A DNA stretch of 63,948 nt from Dactylosporangium sp. AC04546. Lineage in GTDB: Bacteria; Actinomycetota; Actinomycetes; Mycobacteriales; Micromonosporaceae. Location of the stretch: positions 1 to 63,948 of the forward strand of contig NZ_JAHYSG010000073.1 in assembly GCF_022095675.1 (NCBI RefSeq), in the 5' to 3' direction. Below the pieces are notes generated by a model. It had not been told where the DNA came from. It saw nothing but the letters and a program-made list of their open reading frames with translations, and searched no databases. Both the position numbers and the translations under genes were made by a program. Position 1 is the stretch's first letter. Every line of letters starts with the position of its first letter. Shown here piece by piece: positions 53,692 through 62,541 of the stretch.

Positions 53692-55557
53692 TCACAGATG
53701 CTGGTACGCCGACGCCTGCAGCGCGTACAGCGTCGCGTAGAGCCCGCCCGCTGCGATGAGCGACGCGTGGTCGCCCTCCTCGACGATCGCGCCGTGGTCC
53801 AGCACGTAGATCCGGTCCGCCTCACGCACGCTGGCCATCCGGTGGGTGATGAGCACGACGGTCCGCCCGGCGGCCAGCTCCCGCAGCCGGCGGTACACGG
53901 CGTGCTCGGCGCGCGCGTCGAGGTTCGCGGTCGGCTCGTCGCAGATGAGCAGCGGCGCGTCGCGGAAGAACGCCCGCGCGATGGCCAGCCGCTGCCACTG
54001 ACCGCCGGAGAGCTCCGCGCCGTCCGCGAAATGCCGGGAAAGGAGGGTTCGGTACCCCTTGGGCAGCTCGACGATGAACCCGTGCGCGTCGCCGCGCTCC
54101 GCCGCGGCCTCGACCTCCGCCTGCGACGCGGTCCGGTCGTGCCGGCCGGTCGTGATGTTCGCGGCGGCGGACAGCGGCCAGTTCGTCGGGTCCTGCATGA
54201 CGACCGCGACCCGCTCGCGCACGGTGTCGGGGTCGAAGCCGGTCAGGTCGGCCTCGTCCCACCGGATCGTTCCCGCGTCCGGGCGGTACAGCGCGGCGAG
54301 CAGCTTCGCGAGCGTCGTCTTGCCGGAGCCGTTCTCGCCGACGAGCGCGATCGTCTCCCCGCTGCGGACCGTCAGGGAAACGTTCCGGACCGCGGGCCGC
54401 GCCGCTCCCGGATAGCTGAACGTGACCCCGGAAACGGTCAGGACCCGGAACCGTTCCGGCGCCGCGACGCCGGTCAGCGGCTCGGCCCGGGCCACCGCCA
54501 GCGCGCAGAAGCTCTCGTAGTCGCCGAAGTACAGCCCCTGCTCGTACATGTGGTTGATCGCGAACGCGACCTGCGTGAGCGCGTTGATCCCGGTGCTGAT
54601 CGCGTACGCGGCGGCCCCGCCGACGGCGATGTCCATCCGGCCGGTGAGCAGCAGCCCGACCAGCGCGGCGTACGCGGCGCCGGTCGCCAGCGCACCGAGC
54701 GCGTGCCCGGCGAGGTTCGTGCGCACCTGCGCGGCCGAGACGCGCATCTGCTCCCGCGTCGCCGCGCCGGTCAGCCGCCGGACCTCCGCCAGGAGGTACC
54801 GCTGCAGCGTGAACGCCCGCAGCTCGGCGGCCTGGTCCCGCTCGGCGAGCAGGTCGGACAGCATCCACTTGCGCCGCATCACGGTGATGAGGCGCAGCTG
54901 CTGGCGGTATCCGAGGCGCGCCGAGCGCACCGCCGCCCAGAAGTTGGGCACGACGGCCAGCACGAGCAGCGGCAGCAGGAGCGGATGCAGTACCGCCAGC
55001 ACGCCGGCCGCCGCCGCCAGCGACACGACGCTCGTGCCGAGCTCGATCGCGTGGTCGACGACCCGCTGCGCGGCGTCGATCCCGCGGTCGCGGGCCCGCT
55101 GCATGCGGTCGCGCCACGAGGCGTCGTCGAACGTGGCCAGGTCGACCCGGGTGGTGAGCTCCAGGAGCCGCAGCTCGGCGGCCTGGCTGACCTGCGGCGA
55201 CAGCCGGCCCTGGGCCGCCGAGGCGGCGGAGGCGAGCAGCGTCCGGGCCGCACCTGCCCCGATCATGATCAGCAGCGACGGTACCGCCGCCCGGACCCGA
55301 TCCGGCGTCGGACCGGCCTGCAGCAGCCCGTCGAGCACGCCCACGACGTTGACCAGCCCGACGCCGGCGGCGATCCCGGCGCCGACCTGGAAACAGACCA
55401 CGGCCAGCGTGTCCCGGCGGCTGGTGGACCAGGCCAGCCGCCACGCCTTGGCGAGCAGCCCGGGCAGGCGCCGGGCCATGTGCAGGAACGAGGCGGCGGC
55501 CGCCTCGGTGGTGGCGGTCAGCCAGTACGGCACGGCCAGTTCGTCGTCGATCGCCAT
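53692..55557 (-). CDS. ABC exporter, fused membrane and ATPase domains
   Basis: This is a 621-residue half-exporter. The type-I membrane domain occupies about 1-340 (helices around 48-75, 92-108, 175-205, 275-310). The ATPase follows from about 360: GENGSGKTTLAKLL, signature LSGGQWQRLAIARAF, Walker B LLICDEPTANLD, switch LITHRMASV. Such half-transporters dimerise and export lipids, peptides or drugs. The first about 45 residues carry no export motif. It is divergent from the glycosyltransferase across an array of 18-bp repeats. Confidence 0.9.
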   Translation of the reverse strand: MAIDDELAVPYWLTATTEAAAASFLHMARRLPGLLAKAWRLAWSTSRRDTLAVVCFQVGAGIAAGVGLVNVVGVLDGLLQAGPTPDRVRAAVPSLLIMIGAGAARTLLASAASAAQGRLSPQVSQAAELRLLELTTRVDLATFDDASWRDRMQRARDRGIDAAQRVVDHAIELGTSVVSLAAAAGVLAVLHPLLLPLLVLAVVPNFWAAVRSARLGYRQQLRLITVMRRKWMLSDLLAERDQAAELRAFTLQRYLLAEVRRLTGAATREQMRVSAAQVRTNLAGHALGALATGAAYAALVGLLLTGRMDIAVGGAAAYAISTGINALTQVAFAINHMYEQGLYFGDYESFCALAVARAEPLTGVAAPERFRVLTVSGVTFSYPGAARPAVRNVSLTVRSGETIALVGENGSGKTTLAKLLAALYRPDAGTIRWDEADLTGFDPDTVRERVAVVMQDPTNWPLSAAANITTGRHDRTASQAEVEAAAERGDAHGFIVELPKGYRTLLSRHFADGAELSGGQWQRLAIARAFFRDAPLLICDEPTANLDARAEHAVYRRLRELAAGRTVVLITHRMASVREADRIYVLDHGAIVEEGDHASLIAAGGLYATLYALQASAYQHL

Positions 55558-55603
55558 GCGTCTATTGTCGAAGGTCTTTGCCGCTCACCCGCCGATCATT
55601 CCG

Positions 55604-55740
55604 GCTGCGCTTCACCCGGTCTCGGCGCTTGACCCCGTCTCCGCGCTTCACCCCCGTTTCTGCGCTCGACCCGGTCGCCGCGCTTCGCCCCCGTTTCCGC
55701 GCTTCTCTCCGTCTCCGCGTTTCACTGCGTCTCTTGACGG
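55604..55740. repeat. 18-19-bp tandem repeat in a divergent gap
   Basis: GCGCTTCACCCCGTCTCC and variants (GCGCTTCGCCCCCGTTTCC, GCGCTCGACCCGGTCGCC) recur about eight times. The array fills the space between the ABC exporter and the glycosyltransferase starts, where promoters would be expected. Confidence 0.8.
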
Positions 55741-55762
55741 ATCGCCGGTCGCTTCTGTTCAG

Positions 55763-56752
55763 ATGGCGCGACTCGCGGCCGATACGACCGGGGTGGACCT
55801 TGTCGCGGTGCTCATCGTGCGGGACGAGGCGGACACGCTGCCCGCCTGCCTGGCCTCGCTCGCCGGCGTGGTCGACGCCGTCCACGTGCACGACACCGGA
55901 TCGGTGGACGGCACGCCCGGCGTGGCCCGCTCGCTCGGCGCCGCGGTCAGCGGCGCGCCGTGGCCCGGCGACTTCGCGGCCGCCCGCAACGCCGCGCTCG
56001 ACGCGTCCGGCGCCCGGGACTGGGTGCTCAGCATCGACGCCGACGAGCGCCTGGTCGTCGGCCGCGCACCGCTGGTCTCCCTGCTGGCCCGCGGCGAGGC
56101 CTACGCCGTCGATGTGGACAACCGGCACGACGAGCTGCCGTACACGCACCGTCCCGTGCGCCTCTTCCGCCCCGCCGGGCTGCGCTGGACCGGTCGCGTG
56201 CACGAGCACCTGACGCCGCCGAAGGACTGGCCGGCGGCGCCGCGGGACGTGGTGCACATCGTGCACGAGGGATACGCCGATCCACAGACCCGGCGGCGCA
56301 AGGCCCTGCGCAACGCCGAACTGGCCCGGGCCGCCCTCGCCGCCGCGCCGTCGCCCGGCAACCTGCTCGACCTGGGCCGCAGCCTGGTCGGCGCCGGCCT
56401 GTTACAGGAGGCCGTCGACACGTTCGAGCGGCTCCGGGAGACGTTTCCCGGCACCCGGGAATGGGTCCTGGGCACCGACGCCCTCGCCCGCCTGCTGCTG
56501 GCGGCCGGGGTCGATGACGCGGTGGTGGTACTGACGCGGCAACTGCGAACCGCCGGCGTCGAGCCGCAGTACTGTGACTGGCTCGAAGCCCAGGCCCTGG
56601 CGCAGCTCGGCCACGCCGGCGACGCCTGGCGCCTCCTGCGGGGCGTGCGCGAGGTCGTCGACCCGGCCGGCCGGCGGTACGCGCCCGGGCATCTCACCGA
56701 GCTCAAGCGCCTGCTCGGCAGTCTGGTGCATGGCGAGCTCCCGCTTGGGTAA
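55763..56752 (+). CDS. Family 2 glycosyltransferase with C-terminal helical repeats
   Basis: This is a 329-residue cytoplasmic GT-A enzyme. AVLIVRDEADTLPACLASL starts the Rossmann-like fold, DWVLSIDADERL contains the DxD metal motif and RWTGRVHEHL the acceptor side. From about residue 190 alternating helices (ARAALAAAPSPGNLLDLGRSLVGAG, EAVDTFERLRETFP) resemble TPR units, as in many peptide- or lipid-directed transferases. ATG 55763 directly follows the repeat array with no clear ribosome-binding site. The acceptor is unknown. Confidence 0.82.
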   Translation: MARLAADTTGVDLVAVLIVRDEADTLPACLASLAGVVDAVHVHDTGSVDGTPGVARSLGAAVSGAPWPGDFAAARNAALDASGARDWVLSIDADERLVVGRAPLVSLLARGEAYAVDVDNRHDELPYTHRPVRLFRPAGLRWTGRVHEHLTPPKDWPAAPRDVVHIVHEGYADPQTRRRKALRNAELARAALAAAPSPGNLLDLGRSLVGAGLLQEAVDTFERLRETFPGTREWVLGTDALARLLLAAGVDDAVVVLTRQLRTAGVEPQYCDWLEAQALAQLGHAGDAWRLLRGVREVVDPAGRRYAPGHLTELKRLLGSLVHGELPLG

Positions 56753-56772
56753 CTGATGGCGGGAGGTCCGAA

Positions 56773-57023
56773 ATGCCGCAATAGTCCTGGAACCCCAAGC
56801 GCGAACGCCAGTACGAGCACGTGAAGAAGAGCGAGCAGCAGCGCGGCCGCTCGACCGGCCGGGCGAAGGAGATCGCCGCCCGCACGGTCAACAAGTACCG
56901 CGCGAGGCCCGCTCGTCATCGTCGTCCCGGTCGAAGCAGGACCTCTATGACGAGGCCAAGCGCCGCAACGTCAAGGGCCGCTCGACCATGACCAAGGCAC
57001 AGCTGGAACGAGCCCTGCGCTGA
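56773..57023 (+). pseudogene. Broken small basic protein (plasmid-stabilisation-like annotation)
   Basis: The frame begins MPQ and then a TAG at codon 4 (56782-56784), but continues SWNPKRERQYEHVKK and GRAKEIAARTVNK, the conserved body of a small actinobacterial protein often labelled plasmid stabilisation. Around 56905-56920 the frame shifts, and the ending DLYDEAKRRNVKGRSTMTKAQLERALR appears in another frame up to TGA 57021-57023. A good ribosome-binding site (GGGAGG, 56761-56766) survives. Two lesions and a retained signal indicate recent decay, or a recoding event or sequence error. Confidence 0.7.
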
Positions 57024-57031
57024 CGGGACTT

Positions 57032-57062
57032 TTCTGTCGTACCCCCGGTCTAGGTTCGTGGC
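57032..57062 (+). promoter_or_regulatory. Leaderless promoter, possible PafBC DNA-damage type
   Basis: CTGTCG (57034-57039) followed by the -10 TAGGTT (57051-57056) fits the TTGTCR half and the N8-TANNNT spacing of the mycobacterial RecA-NDp (PafBC) promoter; the GTG part of that consensus is missing. The -10 ends 6 nt before ATG 57063, so the message is leaderless. Confidence 0.4.
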
Positions 57063-57480
57063 ATGGGCATCGAGCCGGTCGACTGGGACACCCGCTTCGC
57101 CGCGGCACAGGCGGCGGCCCGACGAAGGCGCGACGACCGAGCGGCGATGCGCGCGGAGCTCGCGACCGCCCGCCGCCACGGCCTGTGGTCGAGGCAGGCG
57201 GAGCGCCTGATCCGGGCCGACCAGCAGGATCGCGAGGCCGAGATCCTGTCGGCCTGGCGCGAGGCGGACGCCCGCGCCGCAACGCGCGCCGCCGCACCAC
57301 GACCGGCGCCGGCCGTGACCGTGCTGGCGCCTGCGGCGGCCTCAGTCACGGCGGAGCCGGCGAGGGCGGCACCGACCGAGGTCACCGGCGAGCCGGCGGT
57401 CCCCGCCACGGTCGTCGGGGAGCCCGTTTCGGCGGCCGCGACCGTGTCTGTGGCGGGACCGATGACTTCGCGGCCCGCCG
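57063..57480 (+). CDS. Charged/Ala-rich hypothetical protein without its own stop
   Basis: From ATG 57063 about 80 residues look like real protein (WDTRFAAAQAAARRRRDDR, RHGLWSRQAERLIRADQQD, EILSAWREADARAA), a highly charged helix or coiled coil. An Ala/Val/Pro-rich tail follows, and the frame then runs on inside the alpha/beta hydrolase gene in a different phase until 58379, where it is not protein-like. The original 3' part was probably lost or replaced. The boundary 57480 is approximate. The family is not recognised. Confidence 0.4.
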
Positions 57481-57495
57481 AGCGTTGTAGGGCAT

Positions 57496-58365
57496 ATGGC
57501 GAACCAACACGAGCTCCTGCTCCAGGCCAACGGCGTCACCCTGTGCGCCGAGACGTTCGGCGACCCGCACGACCCGGCGGTCCTCCTCGTCCACGGCGCG
57601 TCGGCCTCGATGCTGTGGTGGGAGGAGGACCTGTGCGAGCGCATCGCGGCCGGCGGCCGGCACGTGATCCGCTTCGACAACCGGGACACGGGCCGCTCGG
57701 TGGCCTATCCACCGGGCCGCCCTGGGTACGCGCTGCGCGACCTGGCCGACGACGCCGTGGCGATCCTCGACGCCTTCGGGATCCCCCGGGCCCACCTCGT
57801 CGGCCGCTCGATGGCCGGCGCGATCGTCGCCCTCGCGGCGTGGTCCCACCCGGACCGGGTGGCGTCCCTGACACTGGTCTCGACCACACCGGGGGATGCC
57901 GATCTGCCGGGGATGGAGGAAGCGTTCCTGTCCTACGTCAGCCGCCCCGGCCCCGACCCGTCCGACGCGGGTGCGGTGGTGGACTACATCGTCGGCCTGA
58001 TCGGCGCGTACGCAGGCGGCCGCTACGACGAGCCGGCCACCCGCGCGCTGGCCGAGCGCGACGTAGCCCGCACGGCGAACGTAGCCTCCTGCCTGACCAA
58101 CCATTTCCTGCTGGACATGTCCACACCGGAGGCGTTCACGCCACACGACCTGACCTGCCCGACCCTGGTGGTGCACGGCGACCGCGACCCGGTCTTCCCA
58201 CTCCTGCACGCAGAGGCCATGCGGGCCGCCCTCCCATCCGCCGACCTGCTCGTCCTGCAGGACACCGGCCACGAACTACCCCGCCGAACGTGGGACACCT
58301 TCGTCCCGGCCCTACTGGCCCACACAGCCGGGGCCAGACAGGAGCGAGACCCGGGCCAGGCCTGA
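57496..58365 (+). CDS. Alpha/beta-fold hydrolase
   Basis: This is a 289-residue soluble hydrolase. LLVHGASASMLWW gives the oxyanion loop, and the nucleophile elbow GRSMAG places Ser105; the usual second Gly is Ala-spaced but the fold is intact. VVHGDRDPVFP and DTGHELPR carry the acid and His. Neighbourhood similarity is to lactonase/esterase-type family members. ATG 57496 lies 7 nt after TAGGG. No partner gene is evident. Confidence 0.87.
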   Translation: MANQHELLLQANGVTLCAETFGDPHDPAVLLVHGASASMLWWEEDLCERIAAGGRHVIRFDNRDTGRSVAYPPGRPGYALRDLADDAVAILDAFGIPRAHLVGRSMAGAIVALAAWSHPDRVASLTLVSTTPGDADLPGMEEAFLSYVSRPGPDPSDAGAVVDYIVGLIGAYAGGRYDEPATRALAERDVARTANVASCLTNHFLLDMSTPEAFTPHDLTCPTLVVHGDRDPVFPLLHAEAMRAALPSADLLVLQDTGHELPRRTWDTFVPALLAHTAGARQERDPGQA

Positions 58366-58587
58366 GGTGCCGCGTGTGAGCGGGGGAGCGTGGGGCGGCG
58401 GCCAGACCGAGTCGGGCCTGGTCGCCCCCGTGCCCCACGCATTGTTCGTGCCTCGTGCTCGTCTGCGCCACGCACCCCGTGCGCACCCGCCCCGCCGCGT
58501 GGACTCGCCCAGGGCCCGCGCTCGCCCGTGCGCACTCGCCCCGCGCCCCCGGCTCGCACCGCCCCTGGGCTTCGCGTGGGCCGGGGG
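58366..58587. other. Gene-free gap between convergent genes
   Basis: A 222-bp, extremely GC-rich gap. Inverted GC runs (CCCCCGGC 58546-58553 with GCCGGGGG 58580-58587) next to the VOC stop may act as a terminator. Nothing else is seen. Confidence 0.4.
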
Positions 58588-58995
58588 TCAGGAGTTGCGG
58601 GGCTCGCCTCGGTAGGTGCCGAAGGACCACAGGTTGCCCTCCGGGTCTCGCACCGCGAAGCCCCTTGAGCCGTAGTCCGTGTCCGTCAGCTCATCGATGA
58701 TCTCGGCGCCCGCTGCCGTTGCCCTTGCGTACAACGCGTCCGGTTCGTCGCAGACCACGTAGGCGCCGAAGGTGCCCGGCGTGAGTTTCCACGGGCCGCT
58801 GTCGCGGTCGCTGCCCAGCATCACGCCGCCGCCCAGGGGCCAGGACAGCTGGGCGTGTTCCACCACGCCGTCGTTGCCGTAGACCGCCGTCTCCTCGAAG
58901 CCGAACACGTCGACCAGGAAACGGATCAGCGCCGGGGCGTCCTTTGCGCGCAGGGTGGGCCACACCTGCGGCGGTGGTGTCTTGTCCGTCGTCAT
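58588..58995 (-). CDS. VOC-family (glyoxalase/bleomycin-resistance fold) protein
   Basis: This is a 135-residue single vicinal-oxygen-chelate domain with the usual beta-alpha-beta-beta-beta order. PTLRAKDAPALIRFLVDVFGFEE starts it and GSRGFAVRDPEGNLWSFGTY ends it with the family's metal-ligand Glu region. ATG 58995 overlaps the AraC regulator's stop by 4 bp. Such proteins bind or isomerise small molecules, sometimes giving antibiotic binding; no specific substrate is indicated. Confidence 0.88.
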   Translation of the reverse strand: MTTDKTPPPQVWPTLRAKDAPALIRFLVDVFGFEETAVYGNDGVVEHAQLSWPLGGGVMLGSDRDSGPWKLTPGTFGAYVVCDEPDALYARATAAGAEIIDELTDTDYGSRGFAVRDPEGNLWSFGTYRGEPRNS

Positions 58996-59834
58996 ACCCG
59001 CGAGTCTGCCGGGGTCAGGTCCTCCGCGGCTTGGACGTTTCGGAACTCCGCGGCCCACCAGCGGGCCGGTGGCAGGCCCGCCAGCGCGGTGAACTCCCGC
59101 GTCAGGTGGGCCTGGTCGTAGTAGCCGCAGTCGGCGGCCAGAGCTGCCAGCCCGTACGCGCCGTGGTGGGCGATCAGCAGGCGACGGGCGCGGTCGAAGC
59201 GGGCCACCCTGGACGCCACCTTCGGGGCCAGGCCGATCTCGACGCCGAAGCGGCGGCTGAGGTACCGCTGACTCCAACCGATCTCACGGGTGAGCTCGGA
59301 CAGGGCGACCGGGCCGTCCGCGGCGCACAGGCGGCGCCAGGCGTGGCGGACCTCGGGGGCGGGCAGCGCGGCCGGGTTCACGCGGCGGGCCAGCATCTCG
59401 TCGACGATCCGGAACCGGTCCACCCACGTCGGCGCGGCGGCGACCCGTTCCCGCAGCTCGGCAGCGAAACCGCCGAGCACGTCCGTGCCGTCGACGTCGG
59501 CGCCGGCGAGCTCGCCCGCCGGCAGGCCGAGGACCGCGCGGGCCCCGAGCGGCGACAGGGCGATCTGGATCCCGGAGCCGCGCCCGTCGTGCCTGATCAT
59601 CGTCGGTACCGTGTGCAGCCCGCCCACCAGCGACTCGTACGAACCGGGGGGCGTGCGCGGGTCCGGGTGCGCGGAGACGTGCAGCGGCTCGTCGATCGTG
59701 ACGACGACGGTGATGTACGGCGAGGGCAGCCCGCGATGCTCCCCGGGCGGCCCGTCCTGCCGGTAGCCGCTGTAGGCCCCGGCGAACGCCCGCACCGCGG
59801 GAGCCGGCCGCCACGACACGTGCTCGCCGCCCAC
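58992..59834 (-). CDS. AraC-family transcriptional regulator
   Basis: This is a 280-residue protein. The N-terminal about 160 residues form a beta-rich ligand domain, and the C-terminal AraC domain has two helix-turn-helix units (ALSELTREIGWSQRYLSRRFGVEIG and LAALAADCGYYDQAHLTREFTALAG). GTG 59834 is taken as start; GTG 59819 is an alternative. It is co-transcribed with and probably regulates the VOC gene. Its upstream region is a 16-bp repeat array, which may carry its promoter. Confidence 0.88.
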   Translation of the reverse strand: MGGEHVSWRPAPAVRAFAGAYSGYRQDGPPGEHRGLPSPYITVVVTIDEPLHVSAHPDPRTPPGSYESLVGGLHTVPTMIRHDGRGSGIQIALSPLGARAVLGLPAGELAGADVDGTDVLGGFAAELRERVAAAPTWVDRFRIVDEMLARRVNPAALPAPEVRHAWRRLCAADGPVALSELTREIGWSQRYLSRRFGVEIGLAPKVASRVARFDRARRLLIAHHGAYGLAALAADCGYYDQAHLTREFTALAGLPPARWWAAEFRNVQAAEDLTPADSRV

Positions 59835-59862
59835 CTCACCACCCTAACGCCCAGGAACGCCG

Positions 59863-60109
59863 GGATCGGGAGAGAGCGGGATCGGGAGAGAGCGGGATCG
59901 GGAGCGAGCGGGAACGGGAGAGCGCCGGAACGGGAGAGCGCCGGAACGGGAAAGCGCCGGAACGGGAAAGCGCCGGAACGGGAAAGCGCGGGAACGGGAG
60001 AGGGCCGGAACGGGAAAGAGCCGGAACCGGAGAGAGCGGGAGAGGGAGAGAGAGGGAGAGGGAGAGTGCAGGAACGGGAGAGTGCAGGAACGGGAGAGTG
60101 CAGGAACGG
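59863..60109. repeat. 16-bp tandem minisatellite, about 15 copies
   Basis: GGAACGGGAAAGCGCC and variants (GGATCGGGAGAGAGCG, GGAACGGGAGAGTGCA) repeat about 15 times. The unit is not a multiple of three, so it is noncoding. Read on the other strand it shows CCGTTCC, like the 12.4-kb array. Confidence 0.85.
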
Positions 60110-60112
60110 CGA

Positions 60113-60146
60113 CGCCGGGCGCCCGCGAAGGTGCGGACGCCCGGCG
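60113..60146 (-). terminator. Terminator of the M6-like protease gene
   Basis: CGCCGGGCG (60113-60121) and CGCCCGGCG (60138-60146) form a 9-bp stem with a 16-nt loop, 14 bp after the protease stop. Confidence 0.5.
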
Positions 60147-60160
60147 CCGGAATCACAACC

Positions 60161-62374
60161 TCAGGAAGCGCCGCCCGGCTGGACCACGCCGTTCACCGTC
60201 AGGGTGTACGGCGCGTACTGCTGGACCTGCTCCGTCGGCTCGTCGTAGGCGACGATCGCCACGACCTTCGGGAACAGCGCCAACAGCGCCAGCTGGATCC
60301 AGTTCAGCGACACGCTGCCCTGGCCGTTGAACTCGAACTGCCAGGCGAACGAGTTCTTCTCGTCGATGCCGACCAGCTTGAGGTTCCAGTTCTTGACCGA
60401 AACCGGCCTGATCTCCGTGGGCGAGTCGAACGGGGCCAGGCTGGACCCGTCGCTCAGCACGGTGCCGCCGAGGGTGATGTCGTCGAGGAGCAGACCGCCC
60501 TCGTTGACCCCACCGTCGCTGACGTAGCGGAAGGACAGCAGGATCTGCTTGCCCGCGTACGCCGACAGGTCGTAGCTGTGCGGCTCGAAGCCGGTCGTCG
60601 TGCCGTTCAGGCCGGGGCCGAGCGGCGCGTCGACGGTCCGGTCACCCGGGATCGAGGTGTAGGTGGTGCCACCGTCGGTCGAGACCTGGACGTAGCCGTA
60701 GTCGTAACCGAGCTCGGCGCCGTACTTCGCGAGGAAGCTCAGCGTCGCGTTGGTGGCGGGCACCGTCACCGGGATGACGGCGGCGGCGTCGGTGTTGTTC
60801 GCGTTGCCGGAGAACAGCACCGAGTTGCCGGCCCGGTCGGGGTCGTTGTTCACCAGGGTCCACGCCAGCGGCAGGGCCGGCAGCGTGGCGGCACCGGAGA
60901 ACTTCAAGGACCGCAGGTCCTTGCCCTTCAGGGCCTGGCCGTTCTTCTGCAGCAGCACGTAGTCGGCACCGTTCGGCGCCGCCCCGGGCACGCTGTAGGA
61001 CTGCGGGTTCGCAAGGTTCACCGTCGAGCGCAGGCTCTTCGAGGTCACCTTCTTCTTGTCCGCGCCGAGGACGATTCCCCACTTGGAGTCGCCGACGATC
61101 TTGTCCAGCAGCACCATCGACTGGTAGTCACGCAGGACCTCGTAAGCGCCACCCTTGACGCCCTCGGCCTTCACCTCGGCGTCGAGGCTGGCGATGCCCT
61201 GGTGCTCACCGTCGCGGTGCAGCCGCTCGATGATGTCCTGACCGAAGCGGTCGTAGAGGTACAGCATCAGCTCGTAGGCGTTGCCGTAGTCGGCAAGCAC
61301 CCCGGCGCCGGTACCGCCCTCACCCCAGAGGTTGAGCGAGTTCTGGGCACCACCGCAGTCGCGTGGGTTGGGGTTGTACGGAGTCTGCACGGGGCCGTAA
61401 CCCTGGAAGCAGTACAGGTGGCTGTCGCCGCCCTTGTCGTTGACCGTCAGCGTGCCGTCGACGTAGCCGGTGAGCGTCTGCGCGAAGTCGCTCAGGCCCT
61501 CGTTGACCCACGTCGACTCGTTCGGGTCGGTGTAGTACTGCAGCAGGTGCTGCCACTCGTGCGCGAACGTGCCCTCGTAGAGGCGCGGCCGGGCCGGGCG
61601 GCTGACGCACAGGTCACTCGACGGCGCGTCCGCCGGGTTCGCACCGGTGCGGTGCTCCCAGTCGTACGCGTCGATCGTCATGACGTTACGGTCGAACAGC
61701 TCGTTGAACTGCGAGGAGAAGAAGCCGGCGATGTAGGTCGTGTTGGCCGGGAAGGCGTAGTAGTTGTCGTCCCGGACGTTGTCGACCAGCGTCACCGTCT
61801 TGTTGCCGCCGCCGGTGTAGACGCCGCCGTTGCCGCTGGCGTCCGGACCGAGCAGCGCGTTGCTGCCGTCACGGTCCGGCGGAGTGGAGAACGCCGCCGT
61901 CTCCTTGGGGTACATGTTGGTGTCGAACTCGTGGATGAAGTTCGCCACCTGGGCGTCCGTGATCGTGGTGGTGTTCGGCACCGCGTTGCGGCAGTCGCCC
62001 GCCGGGAACGAGGTGTCGACCGCGACCCAGACCTCGATGTGCTCGCCGGCACCCCGCAGAACGTAGTTCTTGCGGTAGAGCCGGCCCTGGAAATCGTCCG
62101 AGCCCAGCCACTGACGGACCGTGCCGACCGGCGGAGTCTCCGCGGCGGCCAGCGCGCGGGCACGCGCCGGCTTGGCCATCTTCGACGGGTCGACCAGCTT
62201 GCCGTCCAGCGTGAACTGGGTGCGGGTCATGTGCCGCGTGTCGGACGTCTTGCTCGCACCTGGCGCCGCGGGCGCCTTCGCCGGTGCCGCAGCCGCCGGG
62301 GACACCGGCAGTGCGATGAGCACCGGTGCGGCGAGGACGGCGACCGCGGTCGTGACCAGGCGTTTCCGCACCAT
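60161..62374 (-). CDS. Secreted M6-like (immune inhibitor A type) metalloprotease
   Basis: This is a 737-residue exported protease. The signal peptide is about 1-29 (MVRKRLVTTAV, cleavage at AAAAPA). The catalytic motif FAHEWQHLLQYY supplies the HExxH zinc ligands and base, and the following TWVNEGLSDFAQ gives the third acidic ligand. A C-terminal beta-sandwich (about 490-650; TLSFLAKYGAELGYDYGYVQVSTDGG, GLLLDDITL) resembles the adhesin/jelly-roll modules of M6 enzymes. ATG 62374 has AAGGAGG upstream. A degradative extracellular role is likely; the target is unknown. Confidence 0.9.
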   Translation of the reverse strand: MVRKRLVTTAVAVLAAPVLIALPVSPAAAAPAKAPAAPGASKTSDTRHMTRTQFTLDGKLVDPSKMAKPARARALAAAETPPVGTVRQWLGSDDFQGRLYRKNYVLRGAGEHIEVWVAVDTSFPAGDCRNAVPNTTTITDAQVANFIHEFDTNMYPKETAAFSTPPDRDGSNALLGPDASGNGGVYTGGGNKTVTLVDNVRDDNYYAFPANTTYIAGFFSSQFNELFDRNVMTIDAYDWEHRTGANPADAPSSDLCVSRPARPRLYEGTFAHEWQHLLQYYTDPNESTWVNEGLSDFAQTLTGYVDGTLTVNDKGGDSHLYCFQGYGPVQTPYNPNPRDCGGAQNSLNLWGEGGTGAGVLADYGNAYELMLYLYDRFGQDIIERLHRDGEHQGIASLDAEVKAEGVKGGAYEVLRDYQSMVLLDKIVGDSKWGIVLGADKKKVTSKSLRSTVNLANPQSYSVPGAAPNGADYVLLQKNGQALKGKDLRSLKFSGAATLPALPLAWTLVNNDPDRAGNSVLFSGNANNTDAAAVIPVTVPATNATLSFLAKYGAELGYDYGYVQVSTDGGTTYTSIPGDRTVDAPLGPGLNGTTTGFEPHSYDLSAYAGKQILLSFRYVSDGGVNEGGLLLDDITLGGTVLSDGSSLAPFDSPTEIRPVSVKNWNLKLVGIDEKNSFAWQFEFNGQGSVSLNWIQLALLALFPKVVAIVAYDEPTEQVQQYAPYTLTVNGVVQPGGAS

Positions 62375-62541
62375 GGAGCCTCCTTACGACGACGTGCCCA
62401 GAAACAGGTTGTGCCGCGGGCACGCCGTGCTCGGGATGAAATTGACAACGCACACTATCGCCGCGATCAACATAGGCCGGGGTCGCTTTGAAGAACCGAG
62501 GGTGCATTCGAGGGCGTACCGCGAGCGGTAGGCTGCGGCAC

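Noticed and set aside
57480..58379. A 438-residue fusion protein running from 57063 to 58379
   Set aside because: After about 57480 the frame is out of phase with a clear alpha/beta hydrolase and reads as Arg/Pro/Gly shadow sequence.
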